Part shown: piece by piece, positions 12,601 through 24,600 of the stretch
Numbering within the stretch: position 1 is the first letter of the stretch
How the letters are laid out: each line of letters starts with the position of its first letter
Assembly: GCA_014843695.1 (NCBI GenBank)
Contig: CM026390.1
Coordinates: forward strand, 53,596,121-53,660,120
Direction of reading: 5' to 3'
Source of the DNA: Archivesica marissinica
Taxonomy: Eukaryota > Mollusca > Bivalvia > Venerida > Vesicomyidae
DNA length: 64,000 nucleotides
The notes under the pieces: model-generated
What the model saw: the letters and a program-made list of their open reading frames with translations, nothing else
The model's database searches: none
What the model was told of the DNA's origin: nothing
Position numbers and translations under genes: made by a program

Positions 12601-15600
12601 CGTACTCTCTTGTAAAGCAAGGTGGCGCGCAATTACAGACCGATTGCAATAAACTCTATCCGAATGGCATAGAAGATGGTGAGGTGGCCGACATCGACTC
12701 AGGAAATCTTAACTGTGATAGGGTTTATCTCACCTCTCTACCATCCTGGAAAGAGGCTGGCAGTAATGGTGGAAAGGTAGGTCTAAATATGGAATTGTTT
12801 ATCACTGAAATGTTTAACAGTTCATATTAGTATTTGTGGAAATAAAAGGTAGGTCTATATATGGGAATGTTTCTCAATGAACTGTTTACCAGTTCATATT
12901 AGTATTTGTGGAGTCCGCCTCCGTGGTCGAGTGGTTACGGTCGCTGACTTGTATACCACTGTAACCTATCATCACTGGTCACGGGTTCGAGCCCCGCTCA
13001 GGCCATGTCTCATTTATATGAAAAAGTTTCTTACGGAGGCTGGTGCACCCAAGTACTGGTTAACCGCTGGAGCCTGCCCAGGAAAAGTGTTGTTAGGTAA
13101 ACTGCCCGCCGGCGATATAGCCCGAAATGGTGCTGATGCAGGCGTAAAACCCGAAATATAAATAAGTATTTGTGGAAATAAAACGTAGGTCTAAATATGG
13201 AACTGTTTCTCAATGAACTGTTTACCAGTTCATATTAGTATTTGTGGAAATAAAAAGGTAGGTCTAAATATGGGAATGTTTCTCACTGAAATGTTTAACA
13301 GTTCATATTACAGATTTCATATGACTAGTTGTAAATGTCCTTTCATTTTTATCTCTTGGAAGAAATAAATGGACTCCAATAAATTTAATTCAACGTTACG
13401 TCCGTGTTGGACTTCTTCACGAGTAATAATAAAAAACATATGATCTCATCATTTTTAGAAAGTCTTTGCTGGGAACAACTGATTTAATTAGGCGGACATG
13501 ATGTTACAGGTTGATTGTTGATGTGTAAAACTAATATAGGTGTTTATAAAGCTTCAACCCTTTACTCCACATATATGCCATAAAACACCATTATCGTTTC
13601 CCACATATGTCTGCCGAAGGGGTCTCCGTGTCCTAGTGGTTACTGTTGTTGACTTCAAATCACTTGCCCTTCACCAATGTATCGTAGGTACGAATCCCGT
13701 AAGTTGTTGAGACTTGCTACGCAATCGTTGTAAAATAAATAAATTTTTAAAAAACAAACATGTATCAGCTGTTCCATGCCATTATCTGTTCTCATACATA
13801 TTGAGTATGTAGTAGTGTGTGTATTGCGTGTGTATTGCTTATAACAGTTTGGAGATACAATAAGTAATTGGTCTCTTCTGATATGGAGCAAATGGTTAAG
13901 GAGCATATTCAATTAGTTCATTCAGTTGTTTACAATATATCTTAGCACAATAAATAAGGATTGGCAATGCGGGTTTGGATCGTAGCTTAGGCATGTATTA
14001 ATCTACAAGTAAATATGCGTTCTTGTAGAAAAATGTCGACCTGTGTATTGATACAGGTAATTCACCAATGTTGTCGGCTGTGACTTGTGAAACGATGTTT
14101 CTTCTCATGTTCACCTTGTCCAATGGAAATGCAAAGAGAAGTGTACATGTGTGTGATGTTGAATTAGAGTACTTTTTGTCCAATGTGATAACTGGTTAGC
14201 AGAAACAACACATACATTTCTATCTCCTGTGTCAAATGGAAGTTATTTCATTTTTGTGTGATTTTAATCTCGAATATGTCAACTCAGGTGATACGCAAAG
14301 ATAAGAAACTGCATAAACTCCATTTGACTTTTCTATGTTGGTGTGGCATTATAGTCATTTACTGATTAGACTTCAGATGACTGCATTACGGATAGATGTA
14401 GAAGGAAAATGTGTTCAGCAAACAATATTCTTAAGTAGGCAATACTTTTGTCTGATTATAGGTTTTGAGAAACTTTATGCGGGAATGTCTGCGACTCGCA
14501 GACGGACACTCCAAGAAGACTATAGCAATCAGTGCCATGGGGACAGGCGGTTACCTTGGCTACCCACGTGACGTTGCAGCCAGTATCATGTATGGATCGG
14601 TTGTGGAGTTTGATAGTAGTTACACTAAAACTAGTCTTAAAGACATCTGTATTGTGCTGTATAGCAAGGACACGGAGACGGTGAAGGCGTTTGAAGACCA
14701 CGAACACATGAGGCTATTTGGTAGTGCCAGTCTCGGTTCTCTTTCTGCAGGTAATTAATCTCCGCTCTCTGTAAGAAAATGAAGATAATTTTATGCACCA
14801 TAGCCCAACTGTACAACAAATGTTTACATTTACAGATCAACAAATGGTAATTGTGCAAGGCAGTAGATTCTTAACTTTGCATGCTGGGTAAAATAAAGGC
14901 TATAAATTCTTCTAATATTTGTAGCAGATGACGATTCATTTGTGTTATTTACTTATTTGTAGCTGAAAACTGGTTATATGTCGTGGAATTGCATGACATA
15001 TTTGACTTGTTATTTTCACCGAATGCAAAGAGTTAATACTAATTGGGAACAACTCACCAGGGGCATCACATAGTTGTAAGAATAGTAAACTATCCAACTC
15101 ACCAGGGGCATCACATAGTTGTAAGAATAGTAAACTATCCAACTCACCAGGGGCATCATATAGTTGTAAGAATAGTAAACTATCCAACTCACCAGGGGCA
15201 TCATATAGTTGTAAGAATAGTAAATTATCCAACTCACAGGGGCATCATATAGTTGTAAGAATTGTAAACTATCCAACTCACCAGGGGCATCATATAATTG
15301 TAAGAATAGTAAACTATCCAACTCACCAGGGGTATCACATAGTTGTAAGAATAGTAAACTATCCAACTTCCATGCAAAGGTTGGTTGTTATACCAGGGTG
15401 CTGTTGGGGCCACAAAGGACAAATTAATAATTGATAATCAATCTGTTTGATGGATGTGACAGCTAAATTCTAAAGGTTTAATTTTAATTACTAGTATGTG
15501 GTCTCACAAACCTGGCGTCTCACTGTCCTATAAGAACCGTTGTTGTTTATATTTACAGATTTTAGCGGTAGGATCAAAATAGAACTAGTCACGGATGATT

Positions 15601-18600
15601 TATCTAAACAAAAGGTATAGTAATAATAGTTGATACATTTGTTTAACTTTGATGTATGAAGCTGTATTTAGTGTATAGAACTAGTCACAGATGAATTGTC
15701 TACATGGTATAGTTGATATACCGTCTCCATGGCCTAGTGGTTAAGGCGTCCGCCTACAGAGCGGGAGGTCGAATGTTCGAACCTAGTCAGGGGTTTGTTC
15801 TGATATGGCGGGTTGGTGAGCCGCCAGCTAGTTAAATAATAGTTACCGATTGCCTGGCACCTGACATACAAACAGGATTACTTTTAAATAGGGGTGACAC
15901 TATAATAAACAAACACACTTTACTATATTGTAATGTTGAACTTGACACATGCTGTATAGAACTAGTCACAGATGGTATAGCTGATATACTGTAATGTTGA
16001 ACTTGACACATGCTGTATAGAACTAGTCACAGATGGTAGAGTTGATATACTGTAATGTTGAACTGGACACATGTTCTATAGAACTAGTCACAGATGGTAT
16101 AGCTGATATACTGTAATGTTGAACTTGACACATGCTGTATAGAACTAGTCACAGGTGGTAGAGTTGATACACTGTAATGTTGAACTGGACACATGCTGTA
16201 TAGAACTAGTCACAGATGGTAGAGTTGATACACTGTAATGTTGAACTTGACACATGCTGTATAGAACTAGTCACATATGGTATAGTTGATATACTGTAAT
16301 GTTGAACTGGACACATGTTCTATAGAACTAGTCACATATGGTAGAGTTGATGCACTGTAATGTTGAACTTGACACATGCTGTATAGAACTAGTCACATAT
16401 GGTATAGTTGATGCACTGTAATGTTGAACTTGACACATGCTGTATAGAACTAGTCACAGATGGTAGAGTTGATGCACTGTAATGTTGAACTTGACACATG
16501 CTGTATAGAACTAGTCACATATGGTATAGTTGATGCACTGTAATGTTGAACTTGATACATGCTCTATAGAACTAGTCACATATGGTAGAGTTGATGCACT
16601 GTAATGTTGAACTTGACACATGCTGTATAGAACTAGTCACATATGGTATAGTTGATGCACTGTAATGTTGAACTTGACACATGCTGTATAGAACTAGTCA
16701 CAGATGGTAGAGTTGATGCACTGTAATGTTGAACTTGACACATGCTGTATAGAACTAGTCACATATGGTATAGTTGATGCACTGTAATGTTGAACTTGAT
16801 ACATGCTCTATAGAACTAGTCACATATGGTAGAGTTGATGCACTGTAATGTTGAACTTGACACATGCTGTATAGAACTAGTCACATATGGTATAGTTGAT
16901 GCACTGTAATGTTGAACTTGACACATGCTGTAATAGAACTAGTCACAGATGGTAGAGTTAATATACTGTAATGTTGAACCTGACACATGCTGTATAGAAC
17001 TAGTCACAGATGGTAGAGTTAATACACTGTAATGTTGAACCTGACACATGCTGTATAGAACTAGTCACAGATGGTATAGTTGATGCACTGTAATGTTGAA
17101 CTGGACACATGCTGTATAGAACTAGTCACAGATGGTAGAGTTGATACACTGTAATGTTGAACCTGACACATGCTGTATAGAACTAGTCACAGATGGTAGA
17201 GTTAATATACTGTAATGTTGAACCTGACACATGCTGTATAGAACTAGTCACAGATGGTAGAGTTAATACACTGTAATGTTGAACCTGACACATGCTGTAT
17301 AGAACTAGTCACAGATGGTATAGTTGGTGCACTGTAATGTTGAACTGGACACATGCTGTATAGAACTAGTCACAGATGGTAGAGTTGATACACTGTAATG
17401 TTGAACCTGACACATGCTGTATAGAACTAGTCACAGATGGTAGAGTTAATATACTGTAATGTTGAACCTGACACATGCTGTATAGAACTAGTCACAGATG
17501 GTAGAGTTAATACACTGTAATGTTGAACCTGACACATGCTGTATAGAACTAGTCACAGATGGTATAGTTGGTGCACTGTAATGTTGAACTGGACACATGA
17601 AACATGATGTACAGAACTAGTAATGAAGGTATATGTTAGCATTATGGTTGATTCAGAAGTACATGTATTATTTTTATGATCACAGGTTGATGCTTTGCTG
17701 TGCAGTGTGGCATCGGACATGAATCTTACACGCAGTCCTATCTGTAAATCCCTCGTACACAATGGCGGTACATCCCTGCAGGTGAGTTCACTACTTAAGT
17801 ATGTCCTATTGTGTAAATCCCTTGTAAACAATGGAGGCACGTCGCTACAGGTGGATACTGTATAAGTAGATTTATTGGCGGAGGTTTTTTATTTTGGAGA
17901 TCATTACAAATACTTGCGGGAACTAATTGGATATCATTACAAATACTTGTGGGGAACTAATTGGATATCATTACAAATACTTGCGGGAACTAATTGGATG
18001 TCATTACAAATACTTGCGGGAACTAATTGGATATCATTACAAATACTTGCTGGAACTTATTGGAGATCATTACAAATACTTGCTGGAACTTATTGGAGAT
18101 CATTACAAATACTTGCTGGAACTTATTGGATAGCATTACAAATACTTGCTGGAACTTATTGGAGATCATTACAAATACTTGCTGGAACTTATTGGATATC
18201 ATTACAAATACTTGCTGGAACTAATTGGATATCATTACAAATACTTGCTGGAACTTATTGGATATCATTACAAATACTTGCTGGAACTAATTGGATATCA
18301 TTACAAATACTTGCTGGAACTTATTGGATATCATTACAAATACTTGCTGGAATTTATTGTATATCATTACAAATACTTGCTGGAACTAATTGGATATCAT
18401 TACAAATACTTGCTGGAATTTATTGTATATCATTACAGATACTTGCTATAACTGATTGGTTGTCATTACAGATACTTGCTATAACTGATTGGTTGTCATT
18501 ACAGATACTTGCTATAACTGATTGGTTGTCATTACAGATACTTGCTATAACTGATTGGTTGTCATTACAGATACTTGCTATAACTGATTTGTTGTCATTA

Positions 18601-21600
18601 CAGATACTTGCTATAACTGATTGGTTGTCATTACAGATACTTGCTATAACTGATTTGTTGTCATTACAGATACTTGCTATAACTGATTTGTTGTCATTAC
18701 AGATACTTGCTATAACTGATTGGTTGTCATTACAAATACTTGCTATAACTGATTTGTTGTCATTACAGATACTTGCTATAACTGATTTGTTGTCATTACA
18801 GATACTTGCTATAACTGATTTGTTGTCATTACAGATACTTGCTATAACTGATTGGTTGTCATTACAGATACTTGCTATAACTGATTTGTTGTCATTACAG
18901 ATACTTGCTATAACTGATTGGTTGTCATTACAGATACTTGCTATAACTGATTTGTTGTCATTACAGATACTTGCTATAACTGATTTGTTGTCATTACAGA
19001 TACTTGCTATAACTGATTTGTTGTCATTACAGATACTTGCTATAACTGATTTGTTGTCATTACAGATACTTGCTATAACTGATTTGTTGTCATTACAGAT
19101 ACTTGCTATAACTGATTGGTTGTCATTACAGATACTTGCTATAACTGATTGGTTGTCATTACAGATACTTGCTATAACTGATTTGTTGTCATTACAGATA
19201 CTTGCTATAACTGATTGGTTGTCATTACAGATACTTGCTATAACTGATTGGTTGTCATTACAAATACTTGCTATAACTGATTGGTTATAGAATTTGACAA
19301 AATGCAGAGGTTAAATAGTGTGTATGAAATATTGCCTTGCTTTACAGGCCGAGTGTAAAGAGAAGTATGGTAAGGATTTAGCTGTGGGAAAGGTTGTCGA
19401 CATATCAGGAGGGAAGCTGCCCTGTAAAACCATCTATCTTACTGTGTTACCAACATATACAGAGAGTAGTTCAGCAGAACAGGTAGGTAGTGATTGACCT
19501 CCGATATTATATAGCAGCGTAACTTGTACATGATATTAGATAGCAGCGTAACTTATACATGGTATTATATAGCATTGTAACTAATACATGATATTATATA
19601 GCATTGTAACTTATACATGGTATTATATAGCATTGTAACTTATACATGATATTATATAGCATTGTAACTTATACATGATATTATATAGCATTGTAACTTA
19701 TACATGGTATTATATAGCATTGTAACTTATACATGATATTATATAGCATTGTAACTTATACATGGTATTATATAGCATTGTAACTTATACATGATATTAT
19801 ATAGCATTGTAACTTATACATGATATTATATAGCATTGTAACTTATACATGATATTATATAGCATTGTAACTAATACATGATATTATTACTTAGATATGA
19901 ATTTGAGCCTATTTTTGCTGTTATTTGCCTACCACAATACTGTCTACCAGCCAGGTTGAATCGCTGTGTTTTTCAGTATAATATCACGTTTCTTGTTTGA
20001 TAGCATGTGTTCTTGTTTGATAGACTGTGTTCTTGTTTGATAGACTGTGTTCTTGTTTGATAGCATGTGTTCTTGTTTGATAGCATGTGTTCTTGTTTGA
20101 TAGCATGTGTTCTTGTTTGATAGCATGTGTTCTTGTTTGATAGCATGTGTTCTTGTTTGATAGCATGTGTTCTTGTTTGATAGCATGTGTTCTTGTTTGA
20201 TAGCATGTGTTCTTGTTTGATAGCATGTGTTCTTGTTTAATAGCATGTGTTCTTGTTTGATAGCACGTGTTCTTGTTTGATAGCATGTGTTCTTGTTTGA
20301 TAGACTGTGTTCTTGTTTGATAGACTGTTCTTGTTTGATAGCATGTGTTCTTGTTTGATAGACTGTTCTTGTTTGATAGCATGTGTTCTTGTTTGATAGC
20401 ATGTGTTCTTGTTTGATAGCATGTGTTCTTGTTTGATAGCATGTGTTCTTGTTTGATAGCATGTGTTCTTGTTTGATAGCATGTGTTCTTGTTTGATATG
20501 GCTCGTGCCCATATTTTACCAGCTCATGAGAAAATAACGCAATCGCACTCAGTTCTAGTTTGTTTACTTCCTGTAGCGTGTCTGTCTGTCAAATGTTACT
20601 GAATGGTAACGGTCGGTCAAATCACTTGCCGCTTACTGCTGCTGGTTCGAATCCCATATGAGGCAGCTATCCAGGTGGCTTGTGGAAAGTCGGTGGTTCT
20701 ACCCGGGTGCCCGCCCACACTGAGATACTGGTCAGAGGGACACTCGGTATCTTCCTCCACCAATAATAGCTGGAATGTCACCATATGATCTACGTTGTTG
20801 GTGCGACTTTAAACCCCAAAACAAACATGGTATTATATAGCATCATATCTGTTGTTTATACAGCTGTGAATGTGCAACGTGCAAAGGGGTTATTGTTGTG
20901 AATGTCTGTGTACTTGCAGAGTTTGATAAGCACCATGCAGACGGTGTTACAGCTTGCTAACCTCAAAGGATACAAGTCCGTCGCTCTGCCTGCCCTCGGT
21001 ACTGGCTACCTCAATTACCCGAGGACTACAGCAGCCAAATGTATGTACGATGCAGTGATAGACTGGGCATCGAAGAACCCGAAGGCTTCATTGAAGGTGG
21101 TCCGCTTTGTCATGCACAGTAAGGATACTGAGGCTCAACAGGTACCAGCAATGTTTTACTTTCATAGTCTTCAACATCGTGTCTTTCTCAATTTTCTTTC
21201 AGAGTTAATTTTTAATTGTGCATGATTCATGTGATGCAAGGCCATATATATTTATACCAATAGACTAAGCAGTTGGATAACTCTCCAATGATTTACCATA
21301 GCAATGTTATATTACAAAGATTGGCTCAGCTAAAACTCATTACTACATGTAGTCAAACACTATAATGTGTCTATAGTCAAACACTATAACATGTCTATAG
21401 AAAGGTGTTGTTAGGTAAACTGCCCGCCGGCGATATAGCCCAAAATGGTGCTGATGCAGGCGTAAAACCCGAAACATAACATAACAAGCTTATACAAACC
21501 AACTGCTCTCACCATATCTACTTGTTGTACTGCACAAGCTTATACAAACCAACTGCTCTCACCATATCTACATGTTGTACTGCACAAGCTTATAACAAAC

Positions 21601-24600
21601 CCAACTGCTCTCACCATATCTACTTGTTGTACTGCACAAGCTTATAACAAACCCAACTGCTTTCACCATATCTACTTGTTGTACTGCACAAGCTTATACA
21701 AACCAACTGCTCTCACCATATCTACATGTTGTACTGCACAAGCTTATAACAAACCCAACTGCTCTCACCATATCTACTTGTTGTACTGCACAAGCTTATA
21801 ACAAACCCAACTGCTTTCACCATATCTACTTGTTGTACTGCACAAGCTTATACAAACCAACTGCTCTCACCATATCTACATGTTGTACTGCACAAGCTTA
21901 TAACAAACCCAACTGCTCTCACCATATCTACTTGTTGTACTGCACAAGCTTATAACAAACCCAACTGCTTTCACCATATCTACTTGTTGTACTGCACAAG
22001 CTTATACAAACCAACTGCTCTCACCATATCTACATGTTGTACTGCACAAGCTTATAACAAACCCAACTGCTCTCACCATATCTACTTGTTGTACTTCACA
22101 AGCTTATAACAAACCCAACTGCTCTCACCATATCTACTTGTCATACTGCACAAGCTTATAACAAACCCAACTGCTCTCACCATATCTACTTGTTGTACTG
22201 CACAAGCTTATAACAAACCCAACTGCTCTCACCATATCTACATGTTGTACTGCACAAGCTTATAACAAACCCAACTGCTCTCACCATATCTACATGTTGT
22301 ACTGCACAAGCTTATAACTAATCCAACTGCTCTCACCATATCTACTTGTTGTACTGCACAAGCTTATAACAAACCCAACTGCTCTCACCATATCTACATG
22401 TTGTACTGCATAAGCTTATAACTAATCCAACTGGTCTCACCATATCTACTTGTTGTACTGCACAAGCTTATAACAAACCCAACTGCTCTCACCATATCTA
22501 CTTGTTGTACTGCACAAGCTTATAACAAACCCAACTGCTCTCACCATATCTACTTGTTGTACTGCACAAGCTTATAACAAACCCAACTGCTCTCACCATA
22601 TCTACTTGTTGTACTGCACAAGCTTATAACAAACCCAACTGCTCTCACCATATCTACTTGTTGTACTGCACAAGCTTATAACAAACCCAACTGCTCTCAC
22701 CATATCTACTTGTTGTACTGCACAAGCTTATAACAAACCCAACTGCTCTCACCATATCTACTTGTTGTACTGCACAAGCTTATAACAAACCCAACTGCTC
22801 TCACCATATCTACTTGTTGTACTGCACAAGCTTATAACAAACCCAACTGCTCTCACCATATCTACTTGTTGTACTGCACAAGCTTATAACAAACCCAACT
22901 GCTCTCACCATATCTACTTGTTGTATTGCACAAGCTTATAACAAACCCAACTGCTCTCACCATGTCTACTTGTCGTACTTCACAAGCTTATAACTAATCC
23001 AACTACTCTCACCATGTCTACTTGTTGTACTTCACAAGCTTATAACAAACCCAACTGCTCTCACCATGTCTACTGCACAACTACATAGTGAGCAACTCCA
23101 TTATGGAAGCATTCTTTTTGCTAGTATCTTAAATCAATTATATTTGTATTAATGTATATCTATGTGTTCCATATTATAAACTGAATCAAAAGTTTTTATA
23201 AATAATGTCACTTTGTCAATCAAGTATCCAGGTGAAATATTAAATCACAGGTCATGTCATGTCTCTGCCATGACCTCTATAAATGGCTCGTTGATTGTGT
23301 GGTTCATGCTTTGGCTATATTCATCCCATCCAAATGTTGTCTAGTCTTTATTTATCAAAACACCATCTAGTAAATACCCCAAAACAAGATGGCGACTGAA
23401 AACTATGGTTCCATATAATAGAGAATATGAAATTTTGTGTTTGTGAAATTGTGACGAAACAACCAAATTGGATAAAAATCCTTGAACATTGCAGGGAGGC
23501 AGGCAAATATTTATTTTACGCTTAATGCCTTAAAAAATTCTCTTTTCAGTTCAAACTTTTTAACTTAAATGATAAGTGCAATGTGAAGGTTGCCAAACTT
23601 TAGTTTTGTACACAGTGAAGTTATTCTTCTAGGTCACATGCAGCGATGCTAACACCTTTGATAGTATATTGCAAGTTGAATTGAAATGAATCATGAATAA
23701 TTGATTGTTTTAATATATATAGGCATACAGAATGTGTCACTTGAAGACCCAAGGTAGGGAAGCCAGATCCAATAGGAAGTTCCTCGGCGACGGTACCGTA
23801 ATGGTGAAACCGGACATCAGTAGTAAATACCGGATGATCAAAGATGGTTAGTATATTCTTCTGAATGTCAAGAGTGCCATTGTTCCAAGAGTGCCATTGT
23901 TCCAACAAGAGGGCCATTGTTCCAAGAGGGCCATTGTTCCAAGAGTGCCATTGTTCCAAGAGGGCCATTGTTCCAAGAGTGCCATTGTTCCAAGAGGGCC
24001 ATTGTTCCAAGAGTGCCATTGTTCCAAGAGGGCCATTGTTCCAAGAGTGCCATTGTTCCAAGAGGGCCATTGTTCCAAGAGTGCCATTGTTCCATCCCTC
24101 ATTCACCCATTCATATTTGCAAATATTTTTTAGAAGATACAATAAAAGCTATCCAGAGTCTGTGTACACAAAATATCAGAGTGTTATGTACCCAATAAAC
24201 TTAAATGCAGGAGCCACATGACTAATATCAGTGACTAATATTAGTATGTGTGTGCAGGCCGAGAACAGCTTTCCTTTAGACGTGGTTCTCTTTCACTCTA
24301 CCAGAATGCCAATTTAAACCAGAATGCCAATTTAAATATTCTGTTTTTAACAATTTTAAGCTCTTCACTACCTTGTGTGAAACCAAATTGTAGTGTTAGA
24401 CAGATTGGAAGCCTTGTCATTATTAGAAATAGAACATTGACTTGAAGAATATATTCATGTATCTCAAACATTGTTTTGTTAGGACAAGAACCTTTACAAA
24501 TATACCACAGACCCAAATGTTTTCATTCTCAACAGGTTGTGTAATAGGACCTATACAGTTACTGGTGAACATTGATGACTTGCTCAATAACAAGGCTGAA

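Larger units (their letters stand above)
12777..14461 (+). other. Intron 9
   Basis: Opens with a 66-68-bp tandem repeat (12777-13313) that begins at the splice donor and is split by a SINE. Later it holds a short SINE (13616-13757). The rest is AT-rich with nothing else seen. Confidence 0.8.
19483..20919 (+). other. Intron 13 with two minisatellites and a SINE
   Basis: Contains the 29-bp array 19505-19885, the 20-bp array 19986-20498 and the SINE 20601-20826. A single left-over 29-bp-type unit (ATGGTATTATATAGCAT, 20827-20843) lies just after the SINE. The minus-strand Asn/Lys/Thr/Gln-repeat frames over the second array are artefacts. Confidence 0.88.
21142..23722 (+). other. Intron 14
   Basis: Holds a SINE tail (21402-21485) and a 52-bp minisatellite (21487-23080). 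From 23081 to 23722 it is AT-rich and I see nothing. Confidence 0.85.

Noticed and set aside
17875..19290. 471-codon open frame of repeated SLQILA(I/G)T units
   Set aside because: It is a 33-bp minisatellite read in one phase; lies within intron 12; other phases over the first block are also open.
19944..20512. Minus-strand Asn/Lys/Thr/Gln repeat proteins
   Set aside because: The 20-bp array is open in all three minus phases; no start context or flanking domain.
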